Shown here one piece after another: positions 24,006 through 31,755 of a DNA stretch of 64,000 nucleotides (the first letter of the stretch is position 1; each line of letters begins with the position of its first letter). Position numbers and translations under genes: made by a program. The notes beneath the pieces are model-generated. The model was not told the DNA's origin, searched no databases, and saw only the letters and a list, made by a program, of their open reading frames with translations. This DNA is from DATIYF01 sp035517775 (GTDB taxonomy: Bacteria > Acidobacteriota > Terriglobia > Terriglobales > Acidobacteriaceae), in NCBI GenBank assembly GCA_035517775.1, contig DATIYF010000102.1:1-64000 (forward strand), written 5' to 3'.

Positions 24006-25052
24006 TCACAGAACGGCCCGGGTGGATTCCCGAACTGCCAGCTCGGGAGCAATCTTCCGGTGCACGGCGGAGAGTTCCCGCTTCTCCTGCACCGCGTTGA
24101 TCCCTTCCACGACGACGTTTACGGCCATAGCCCCCATGGCCTCCATCGGCTGCCGGATGGTGGTCAGAGGCGGCGTATAGAGGCTGGAAGCGGCGATATC
24201 GTCGAAGCCGATCACCGAGCACTGCTCGGGCACCCGCACTCCTGCGCGAACCAGAGCACGTATGGCACCAAAGGCGGTCATGTCATCAAAGGCCATCAGG
24301 GCTGTGAAATGCAGCTTCCGCTTGAGCAATTCCTCCGTTAATTTGTAGCCCGCTTCAAAACTTGAAATCGGATCGCGGGACTCGGGAAGGTCAAGGACGA
24401 GGTCAGGGTCAAGCTCCAAGCCCTTGGACTTGGCGAAGGAGCGAATTCCTTTCCAGCGGGGCGCACTGTCGGCCAGGGTCTTGGGGCCGCGAATAAATGC
24501 GATTTGCCGGTGCCCGAGCGAGTAAAGATGCTCCAGGGCAGTGTAGGCGCCCATTTCGTTATCAACGATCACGGAGCTGACGGTATCGGTCTGCAGTTCG
24601 CGGCCAATCATGGCGGTGGGGATGCTACTCTTTTCCAGGTCGGCGAGAACGTCAATATCCACGAAGAGCCAGTTGGCCACGATGATGAGGGCTTCCACCC
24701 GGCGGTCGAGCAGCATTTCAAGATAACGCTCAAAGCGCGCGCGCTCGTTGTGCACATCGGTAAGGATGGGAAGATAGGACGATTGGTAGAGAGTGTTTTC
24801 GATGCCGCGCAGGATCAGGGTGCAGTATGGGTCGGTCATGTCGAAGACCATCACTCCGACCGTATGACTGCGCTTGCTGCGCAGGGAGCGGGCAAACAGA
24901 TTGGGGCGATAGCCCAGGCGTTTGGCGGCGCGTTCAATGCGTTTCTTGGTGGCGGGAGGGATGTAGCGGGCCAAAGGCGCATTATTGAGGACAATGGAAA
25001 CGGTCGTTGATGAAAAACCGCTCTCCCTGGCTACGTCGCGAATGGTAATCAT
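24006..25052 (-). CDS. LacI family transcriptional regulator
   Basis: A 348-residue regulator. The DNA-binding head is textbook: MITIRDVARESGFSSTTVSI, VLNN, and hinge residues up to PNLFARSLRSKRS. The ligand domain follows with TVGVMVFDMTDPYCTLILRG, IGRELQTD, and VIGFDDIAASSLYTPPLTTI, which is the conserved end of the sugar-binding domain. I chose the ATG that opens directly at the HTH; the frame extends upstream through low-complexity sequence. It lies 188 bases upstream of the TonB-dependent receptor on the same strand and 106 bases from the divergent TPR gene, so it may control either. Effector unknown, presumably a sugar. Confidence 0.92.
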   Translation of the reverse strand: MITIRDVARESGFSSTTVSIVLNNAPLARYIPPATKKRIERAAKRLGYRPNLFARSLRSKRSHTVGVMVFDMTDPYCTLILRGIENTLYQSSYLPILTDVHNERARFERYLEMLLDRRVEALIIVANWLFVDIDVLADLEKSSIPTAMIGRELQTDTVSSVIVDNEMGAYTALEHLYSLGHRQIAFIRGPKTLADSAPRWKGIRSFAKSKGLELDPDLVLDLPESRDPISSFEAGYKLTEELLKRKLHFTALMAFDDMTAFGAIRALVRAGVRVPEQCSVIGFDDIAASSLYTPPLTTIRQPMEAMGAMAVNVVVEGINAVQEKRELSAVHRKIAPELAVRESTRAVL

Positions 25053-25158
25053 CTCGTTTTTTTGGCGAGAACTGCCCACCCGAACACCTGACCGCGCGAG
25101 CGCACAAAATCGTGATCGCTGGCCGACACTACAGCAGAGAGCGCAATTTGTGTCAAGC

Positions 25159-26382
25159 ATGGTGCGGGTTGCCGCCTTCACAATATGTGTCACATTGTTG
25201 TCGCAGGCTGCTTCTCGGCCAGTTTGGGAAACGTGGCCCCAGGCGGCTTCCGGGGCACAGGCGGCTTCTTCGTCGGCTGCAGATCTCAATGCTGAGCAGT
25301 GGTTTGACCGCGGAGAAGCCGCGCTGCGACAGAACAAATTGGAGGAAGCCGAGGCGTGCTTCCGCCGCGTGCTTGGGGCAAATCCCGAGGTCGCTGGGGC
25401 TTACGCCAACCTGGGCGTGGTTTATATGCGGCGGAAGGAGTGGAAAGCGGCGCTCGAAGCGCTGCACCAAGCCGAGAAACTGGCGCCTTCCGTCGCCGGA
25501 ATTCGCCTCAACATCGGTCTCGCTTACTACCGGCAGAATGACTTTCGCGCCGCGATCGCGCCATTCGAATCAGTGGTGCGCGATATGCCGAGTTCGAGCC
25601 AGGCGCGCTATCTTCTCGGGCTTTGCGATTTCTTCACCGAGCGCTATACGGATGCCACGGCCACGCTCGAGCCGCTCTGGGAGCAGGAATCGAATGACCT
25701 GAATTATCTCTACGTGCTGGGCATTGCCGCGGGAAAAGCGCAGCGCAAGGAACTAGAACAACGCGCTCTGGCCCGCATGGTGGAGGTGGGAGCCGATACG
25801 CCGGAATTTCACCTGTTGATGGGCAAGGCTCACATCAATCGCGAAGAATACGACCTGGCCATCACGGAATTGAGGTCGGCGGAGAAAACAACCCCCAACC
25901 TGCCCTTCCTGCATTTCAATCTCGGCATGGCCTATCTGGGCAAGCAGGACCTGGCGTCTGCCGAAAAGGAGTTTCTGCGGGATGCGGCGATAGATCCCGA
26001 TGTCGCCTACAACTACAGCGAACTGGGTCTGGCCTATTACCTTGAGCAGAAAGACGGCGAGGCGGAGAACAGTCTGCGCAAGGCACTGCGGCTCGACCCC
26101 GGGCTTGCCAGCGCGCATTTCAATCTGGCGCGAGTATTGCAGCGTCACGGGCAATACAAGGAAGCGCTGGCGCAGATTGACGCGGCCGCGAAGCTCGATT
26201 CCACAAGCTCGAGCGCGCATTACGTGAGGGGGCAGATTCTACAGAAGCTGGGGCGCACGGAGGAAGCGAAGGCGGAGATGAAGATCGTTACCGACACCAT
26301 GGAAAGCCAGCGCGCCAAGCGGGAACACGAACTGTATGGCGGGCCGCTGCCCAGCCCCGAAGTGACACAAAATCCGCGGTAA
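25159..26382 (+). CDS. Exported tetratricopeptide repeat protein
   Basis: A 407-residue protein with a likely signal peptide (RVAAFTICVTLLSQAASRP) and a run of about nine TPR units from residue 45 on. Good repeats include AEQWFDRGEAALRQNKLEEA, VAGAYANLGVVYMRRKEWKA, VAGIRLNIGLAYYRQNDFRA, LPFLHFNLGMAYLGKQDLAS, and AHYVRGQILQKLGRTEEAKA. TPR arrays serve as protein-binding scaffolds; in Acidobacteriota many are periplasmic. Start choice is weak because no clear Shine-Dalgarno is seen before this ATG. It is divergent from the LacI gene and followed after 88 bases by the AsmA-like gene on the same strand. Confidence 0.82.
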   Translation: MVRVAAFTICVTLLSQAASRPVWETWPQAASGAQAASSSAADLNAEQWFDRGEAALRQNKLEEAEACFRRVLGANPEVAGAYANLGVVYMRRKEWKAALEALHQAEKLAPSVAGIRLNIGLAYYRQNDFRAAIAPFESVVRDMPSSSQARYLLGLCDFFTERYTDATATLEPLWEQESNDLNYLYVLGIAAGKAQRKELEQRALARMVEVGADTPEFHLLMGKAHINREEYDLAITELRSAEKTTPNLPFLHFNLGMAYLGKQDLASAEKEFLRDAAIDPDVAYNYSELGLAYYLEQKDGEAENSLRKALRLDPGLASAHFNLARVLQRHGQYKEALAQIDAAAKLDSTSSSAHYVRGQILQKLGRTEEAKAEMKIVTDTMESQRAKREHELYGGPLPSPEVTQNPR

Positions 26383-26470
26383 CCCGCCGGGCGGTTTTTG
26401 ATAAACTGGCCGGGCCACGAAATCGCGCATTCCCGCGCGGCTTCCGAGTAACGCAAAGGAAATTCCCGTC

Positions 26471-28123
26471 ATGAAGCGCACTCTGAAAATTATTGGAATT
26501 GTGATCGCCGTCATTCTGGTTGCCCTGATTGCTTTGCCTTTTGGACTGGACGTGAACAGCTTCCGCCCCAAGCTGGAATCGGGGCTCTCCAGCGCGCTGG
26601 GACGGCAGGTTAAGGTTGGCAATCTGAAGCTTTCGCTGCTTACCGGAAGCGTTACGGCCGAAGACCTTTCCATTGCCGATGATCCTTCATTCAGCAGGAA
26701 TTCCTTTGTGCAGGCCAAATCGCTCAAGGTCGGCGTGGAGATCTGGCCGTTGATCTTTTCAAAAACATTGCACGTGACCGAACTGACGCTGCAACAGCCG
26801 GAGATCGCACTGATTCATGACGCTTCCGGCCAGTGGAACTTTTCCAGCCTGGGCGGGTCTTCGGGAGCTGCGAGTGCGCCCGCGGCAAATACTCCGAGCG
26901 GGTCTTCGACGCTTGGCCTTTCGGTCAAAAAGCTCAATGTGAAAGATGGCCGAATCTCGATTACACAGTCTGCCCGGTCAAAGACTCGCGTTTATAACAA
27001 CGTGAACATTGAAGTCCGGAACTTTGCCTTCACCGCGCAGTTCCCCTTCACAGTCTCAGCCGATCTGCCGGGCGGAGGAAGTCTCAAGCTGGAAGGACAA
27101 GCCGGACCCATCCACTCGAGCGACACATCGCTCACGCCGTTGCAGGCGAAAATTCACGTGGAGCAGCTGGACGTGGCGGCTTCCGGAATCGCCGATTTTT
27201 CTCCCGGCCTTGCCGGGCTGGCGAACTTTGATGGCGAGGTAAGTTCCGATGGGCAGCAGGCGCGCGCCACGGGAACGCTGCAGGCCGAAAAGCTGAAGCT
27301 GGTGCAGAACGGCGCGCCCGCCGGCCGGCCGGTGACGCTGAAGTACGCCCTCACTCACGGGCTGCATAACCAGGCTGGCACGCTGAGCGAAGGCGACATC
27401 ACCATGGGCAAGGCGCTGGCGCAGCTCACCGGCAGCTATCAGACGCAGGGCACGCAGATGCTCTTGAACATGAAACTGAATGCGCAAGCCATGCCGGTGG
27501 ACGATCTGGAAGCCATGCTGCCGGCGTTGGGCGTGGTTTTGCCCTCGGGCTCACAACTGCGGGGCGGCACCCTCTCCGCCAATCTGACGATCACCGGTCC
27601 GGCGGATAATCCTATCGTTACCGGGCCCATTCGCCTCTCCAACTCCAAGCTGGCGGGCTTTGACCTGGGATCGAAACTTTCGGCTATCTCGAAGCTTGGG
27701 GGCAGCGGAAACACCGGCTCCGACACCAGCATTCAGAACTTCAGCGCCGACGCGCGCGTGGCGCCGGATGGAACCCGCGGCGAGAACATCAATTTGACCG
27801 TGCCGGCCTTTGGAGTTCTTACCGGCAGCGGGACCATCAGCCCCGGCGGCGAACTCGATTTCAAAATGACCGCCAACCTGACGGGAAGCGTTTCCACGGC
27901 AGCCACGCAGCTCGCGCATTTGGGCAATCAGGGCCTGGTGATTCCGTTTTTCATTCGCGGCACGGCGTCAAAGCCGAGTTTTGTTCCGGATGCCAAAGGC
28001 ATGGTGAAGAGCACCCTGACCGGGGTGCTGAGCAACAAGTTGAATGCTTCGCCTTCCAATTCGAAATCTACCGTGATTGATAAGTTCACCGGGCTATTCC
28101 ATCGGAAGAAGAAATCTCAGTAA
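26471..28123 (+). CDS. AsmA family protein
   Basis: A 550-residue protein with one N-terminal membrane anchor (LKIIGIVIAVILVALIALPF) and a large periplasmic beta-rich body. Recognisable AsmA landmarks are LGRQVKVGNLKLSLLTGSVT near the N-terminus and the C-terminal half rich in LSANLTITGPADNP and GSGTISPGGELDFKMTANLT. AsmA-like proteins bridge the envelope and are linked to lipid transport and outer-membrane homeostasis. AAAGGA precedes the start. Convergent with the phosphodiesterase operon, leaving only 22 bases between the stops. Confidence 0.88.
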   Translation: MKRTLKIIGIVIAVILVALIALPFGLDVNSFRPKLESGLSSALGRQVKVGNLKLSLLTGSVTAEDLSIADDPSFSRNSFVQAKSLKVGVEIWPLIFSKTLHVTELTLQQPEIALIHDASGQWNFSSLGGSSGAASAPAANTPSGSSTLGLSVKKLNVKDGRISITQSARSKTRVYNNVNIEVRNFAFTAQFPFTVSADLPGGGSLKLEGQAGPIHSSDTSLTPLQAKIHVEQLDVAASGIADFSPGLAGLANFDGEVSSDGQQARATGTLQAEKLKLVQNGAPAGRPVTLKYALTHGLHNQAGTLSEGDITMGKALAQLTGSYQTQGTQMLLNMKLNAQAMPVDDLEAMLPALGVVLPSGSQLRGGTLSANLTITGPADNPIVTGPIRLSNSKLAGFDLGSKLSAISKLGGSGNTGSDTSIQNFSADARVAPDGTRGENINLTVPAFGVLTGSGTISPGGELDFKMTANLTGSVSTAATQLAHLGNQGLVIPFFIRGTASKPSFVPDAKGMVKSTLTGVLSNKLNASPSNSKSTVIDKFTGLFHRKKKSQ

Positions 28124-28145
28124 GTCACGACTCTGGAAACGCGGC

Positions 28146-29603
28146 TCAGATATAGCCCAGGCCGGCCAGGCGATCGTGGATTTTCTGCTCGCCCTCGGCG
28201 TCGCCCGAACTCGGATGCTTCTTTTCCATTCCCGCAACCAGGGAGCGGCCCTGCATGGTCTCGGGAATCTCGTAGCCGGCCAGATCGAGCAGAGTGGGAG
28301 CTATATCGAGCAGGCGGGCGCCGTCGTATTCTCCGCTCAGTGGGCAATTCGGCGCGGCGAGAATGAACATGCCGTACTGGGCGTGATTGCAGGCGTCAGG
28401 GCCGGTGTCATTTTCCTGCACGTGCACGCGGCCGTGGCCAACGGTTCCGATGGAGCGCCAATAAAGGCCGCCGAAGTGAACGATGAGATCAGGCGCCACG
28501 TTGCGCACGTTGCGGTAAAGCTCCTTGGGTTTGAAAACGAGCGAATTCAGCGGCTGGCCCTTGTCATCGGGCAGCGCCTCCAGGCGCGACTTCATCTCGT
28601 TCTGGAAGGACTCATATTCCGCGGCGGGAATTACACCCTGCGGCTCCCTGCCCTGCACATTGAAGAAAATGCGTGCGTAGTAGCCGCCTTCACTCCAGAC
28701 TTTGGTTTTGCTCCAGTTGACGTTCAGCTTGTCGAAAGGCGTCAGCGCTTGCGGGTACTCGTTCAGAGTGAGCAGCCCCTGCTGGATCAGCCACTCATTG
28801 ATAGCGAAGCCGCCATCGAGGCGCTGCGCGCCGTGATCGGAGACTATCAGGACGACGGTTTCGCTATCGAGCAACTCGAGGGCGGCGCCGATTTGCTCGT
28901 CCAGCCAGAGATAGTACTCGGGAATGGCGCTTTCGTAAGGATTGCCGGGAACATACTGGATGTGCTTCTTGTCGAAATAATTCCAGAAGCCGTGGTGCAT
29001 GCGGTCGAGGCCGATATCCACAAAGTGGAAATAGTCCCATTCCTGCTCCTTGAGCAGCCAGTGCACCACCTGCCACTGCTTGCGGCTCATGCGGAAAATT
29101 TCTTCTTTCAGCCAGTCTTTGCGGTCGGTGCGGAAGTTCTTTACGTCCACGGGGTACTCGCCGACGAGTTCCGTGAGTTTGGCCTTGATGCCCGGGGGGT
29201 GAGTGAAGTCGTTTTTTACGGTATCAGGAGTGAGAAAGCAGCCGATGCTGATGCCATTGACACGGCGCGGCGGATAGTTGGGCGGGACCCCAACGATGAT
29301 GGATTTCTTGCCCTCGCGCGCAAGCTGGTCCCACATGGCCAAAGCCTTGATGGAAGCGGAATTGGCAAAGCCGAGCTTGTCGTAGGAGTGGTCCAGGCGG
29401 TTACGGAAACCGTAAACTCCGAGCGAACCCGGGTCCTGGCTTGTGCTCATGCACATCCAGGCCGGAACGGTGATGGGCGGAATCACGCTTTGTAGGCGGC
29501 CGTACACGCCCAGGTCCATGAGGCGGCGCAGGTTCACCAGGCGCTCGTCGCCGAAGACGACTTCCGGCGCGGCGCAGTCGAGTCCTAGAATGCAAATTTT
29601 CAT
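28146..29603 (-). CDS. Alkaline-phosphatase-superfamily phosphodiesterase/nucleotide pyrophosphatase-like protein (second copy)
   Basis: A 485-residue enzyme of the type I phosphodiesterase/nucleotide pyrophosphatase group. The metal and catalytic positions can be followed: Asp in KICILGLDCAAPE, nucleophile Thr in SVIPPITVPAWMC, FVDIGLDRMHHGFW, VLIVSDHGAQRLDGGF (Asp-His), and a late His in GHGRVHVQENDTGPD. There is no signal peptide, so it should be cytoplasmic or membrane-associated. It starts one base after the stop of a related enzyme, so the two are surely co-transcribed. Members hydrolyse phosphodiester bonds in nucleotides or lipid-linked sugars; which one is unknown. Confidence 0.85.
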   Translation of the reverse strand: MKICILGLDCAAPEVVFGDERLVNLRRLMDLGVYGRLQSVIPPITVPAWMCMSTSQDPGSLGVYGFRNRLDHSYDKLGFANSASIKALAMWDQLAREGKKSIIVGVPPNYPPRRVNGISIGCFLTPDTVKNDFTHPPGIKAKLTELVGEYPVDVKNFRTDRKDWLKEEIFRMSRKQWQVVHWLLKEQEWDYFHFVDIGLDRMHHGFWNYFDKKHIQYVPGNPYESAIPEYYLWLDEQIGAALELLDSETVVLIVSDHGAQRLDGGFAINEWLIQQGLLTLNEYPQALTPFDKLNVNWSKTKVWSEGGYYARIFFNVQGREPQGVIPAAEYESFQNEMKSRLEALPDDKGQPLNSLVFKPKELYRNVRNVAPDLIVHFGGLYWRSIGTVGHGRVHVQENDTGPDACNHAQYGMFILAAPNCPLSGEYDGARLLDIAPTLLDLAGYEIPETMQGRSLVAGMEKKHPSSGDAEGEQKIHDRLAGLGYI

Positions 29604-29604
29604 T

Positions 29605-31455
29605 TCAGAGCAGTGAAGCGCCTTCCATGGAATCGGGCGCAGCCACACCAAGATAATTCAAAATAGTGGGCGCGAGATCAATTATTCGAGCCTGATTGCG
29701 GCGAGCCGCCCGGCTCATGAACAGAATTCCGGGCACGGCCTCAGGATCAATGATGTGATCGCCGCTCCAGCGGCGGGTGTTGTCGGAGATCAACTCACGC
29801 GCAAAGCCGCCAACGGCGCTCTCCCAGGAAACACGAAAGCCGGGGTGGAAGTTGACCAGCAAATCAGGCGCGTTGTGAGCGAAGGCGCCAGAATATAGCT
29901 CCTCGCGTCCCGAAACGCTGCGCACGGCGGGCTTTTGGCTGGCAGCGTCGGGAAATTCCGCCAGGCCTTGCTGAATAGCGCGGCGAACCCGGTCAGCCTC
30001 GGCGCCCTCTTCGATAATGCCGGCGCCCTCGCGGCCTTTCAGATTCAGATAGATTCCTCCGAGGCCGACGGCATAAGCGGAAGTCTTGGACCAGTCCACC
30101 GCCGGAAATCCTTCGCCCATCTCTTCGCTTGGCCGGCGGCCATCCTTCAGCGCGAGCAGGCCGTTCTGCCAAAGCCAGGTGTTGGTATCGAAGGCGCGGC
30201 GAAAGCTGTTGAAGCCGTGATCGGAAAGCACAATCACAAGAGTGTTTTCGTCCACTTTCTCCAGGGCCGGGGCGAGCAAGGCGTCGCAGCGCTGGTAATG
30301 GCTTTCGATCTGAGTTGCAAAGCGCGGCGAAGAATCGCGCTGAAAACCAGGATGCCCCCGGTCGCGAAAGCGCCACATCATGTGCTGCACGCGGTCGGGC
30401 GTATCGTAGAGCATAAAGAAGAAGCCCTGGTTGAACCGGTCCAGCTCAAACCGCGCCATGCGCTCGCGCTCGCCCAGCACCAGATTGCAATGTTCGAGAT
30501 AAGCGGCTTCATCAAGGCGGCCGTTGTTCAGACCGTTGTGATCTTCCGCCATGCCGAGGGTAGAAAACAGCCCGATGCTTTCCGACAGGTCTTTGGCGTA
30601 GGCAGCAGGAGAAGAAACGGGAAACAGCGGCGCTGCGGGATCAAAATTCACCGCCGAAAGGTAAAACTCGACGTGCGGCTCAAGTTGGCGCACATAGAAG
30701 CGCGCAATTCCGCTTACCGATTGCAGAAGCGAAAGCTTGAACCTGAAGCGGACCCACTCGCTCCAGCTTTTTTCTGCGACTTCAATCCTCGCGGGTGCGC
30801 CTCCCGTTTCGATCAGCAACTTGCGCGCCGATTTCTCCACGCGCACGTGAATCTCGCAGAGCGCATCCCACGGCGGTGATTGCCGGGTGTTGCGCGGGCC
30901 AATGACGTTAGTCTTGAAGTCCAGGCCCGCGGGAAGCCGCACCAGTTGCTCATTCTCCTGGGCGCAGACGGAAGCATCCTGGGTGTAGAAGGTGCCTTTG
31001 CTCTGGCTGCCGCGCATATCGGGCACGCCTACCCCCGCCAGCATACGTCCGTTCAAAGCCTCGGGTGGAAAAGTGCAGGGGCAACGTAAAACGGTGCTGG
31101 GAACTTCTGCCCTGGTAAGCACTTCCCAGAGAGCAACGCCTCTGCGTTGATTGACCACGCGGGGCGCGGCAAAGGCGCTCTTAGGGCGCTCGAAGCGGCT
31201 CAAGCCAGCGTCGGGCTGATAGGTCTGCGGGTCGCGGCTGATGAAGTCAAAAATTCCGTGGCCGCCGGGATTGGTTCCGGTTGCGAACGAAGACCATGCC
31301 ACCGGAGTTTGCGCAGGATAAGTTGTTTTGAGCCGGGTGTAACCGCCGGAAGTTTGAATTCTGGCCAGATTGGGCAGTTCTCCCCGGCGCAGCATGGCTT
31401 CTACGATGCTGGGTTCGAGGCCATCCAGACCTATAACGATGACTTTTTTACGCAA
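29605..31455 (-). CDS. Alkaline-phosphatase-superfamily phosphodiesterase (first copy)
   Basis: A 616-residue paralogue of the downstream enzyme. Landmarks: KKVIVIGLDGLEPSIVEAML with the first metal Asp, TYPAQTPVAWSSFATGTNPG with the nucleophile Thr, LYDTPDRVQHMMWRFRD with Asp/His ligands, and VIVLSDHGFNSFRRAFD. A roughly 100-residue insert (about 190-290) without family resemblance sits between the nucleophile region and the second metal site and may be a beta-rich substrate or carbohydrate-recognition part. It is 15 bases downstream of a small membrane-protein gene and one base from the next enzyme, within a four-gene operon. Cytoplasmic by sequence. Substrate unknown. Confidence 0.86.
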   Translation of the reverse strand: MRKKVIVIGLDGLEPSIVEAMLRRGELPNLARIQTSGGYTRLKTTYPAQTPVAWSSFATGTNPGGHGIFDFISRDPQTYQPDAGLSRFERPKSAFAAPRVVNQRRGVALWEVLTRAEVPSTVLRCPCTFPPEALNGRMLAGVGVPDMRGSQSKGTFYTQDASVCAQENEQLVRLPAGLDFKTNVIGPRNTRQSPPWDALCEIHVRVEKSARKLLIETGGAPARIEVAEKSWSEWVRFRFKLSLLQSVSGIARFYVRQLEPHVEFYLSAVNFDPAAPLFPVSSPAAYAKDLSESIGLFSTLGMAEDHNGLNNGRLDEAAYLEHCNLVLGERERMARFELDRFNQGFFFMLYDTPDRVQHMMWRFRDRGHPGFQRDSSPRFATQIESHYQRCDALLAPALEKVDENTLVIVLSDHGFNSFRRAFDTNTWLWQNGLLALKDGRRPSEEMGEGFPAVDWSKTSAYAVGLGGIYLNLKGREGAGIIEEGAEADRVRRAIQQGLAEFPDAASQKPAVRSVSGREELYSGAFAHNAPDLLVNFHPGFRVSWESAVGGFARELISDNTRRWSGDHIIDPEAVPGILFMSRAARRNQARIIDLAPTILNYLGVAAPDSMEGASLL

Positions 31456-31470
31456 GAACCGGACCTGGAA

Positions 31471-31674
31471 TCAGGAAGTCTCTTTCAGAGTCTCGTTCTC
31501 ATCCTTAGCTGGCACCGGATCGGAAGCAGTTGGGCGGAAAATTCTCACCACTCGAAAGAATGCTGCGACGACTTTGTTCCAGAAGATCAGCAGCAACCCG
31601 ACCACCCCGGCAAAGCCGGAGGTAACGGTCATGATCTGATCTGGGCCGCCATAGTAAGCCAGCAGTACCTGCAT
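31471..31674 (-). CDS. Small single-TM membrane protein of the phosphodiesterase operon
   Basis: A 67-residue protein starting MQVLLAYYGGPDQIMTVTSG, followed by one strong membrane helix (FAGVVGLLLIFWNKVVAAFF) and a charged tail. GAGGGGA lies at a good distance before the ATG, and a longer in-frame reading upstream has none. Small proteins with a similar LLAYxGP start next to this class of phosphodiesterase are known to me from other Acidobacteriota genomes, which suggests a real accessory protein, perhaps anchoring the soluble enzymes at the membrane. That role is inference. Confidence 0.7.
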   Translation of the reverse strand: MQVLLAYYGGPDQIMTVTSGFAGVVGLLLIFWNKVVAAFFRVVRIFRPTASDPVPAKDENETLKETS

Positions 31675-31755
31675 CGCTTGTCCCCTCAGGAAGCAGATTT
31701 TCACCCTGGAATAGGCTGTTTCTGATCTTACCACCCTAAGGATGGACTCTGACGA

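Noticed and set aside
25185..25197. TGTGTCACA near 25187 as a Crp/Fnr box
   Set aside because: The half-sites are only one base apart and it lies within the start of the TPR coding region.
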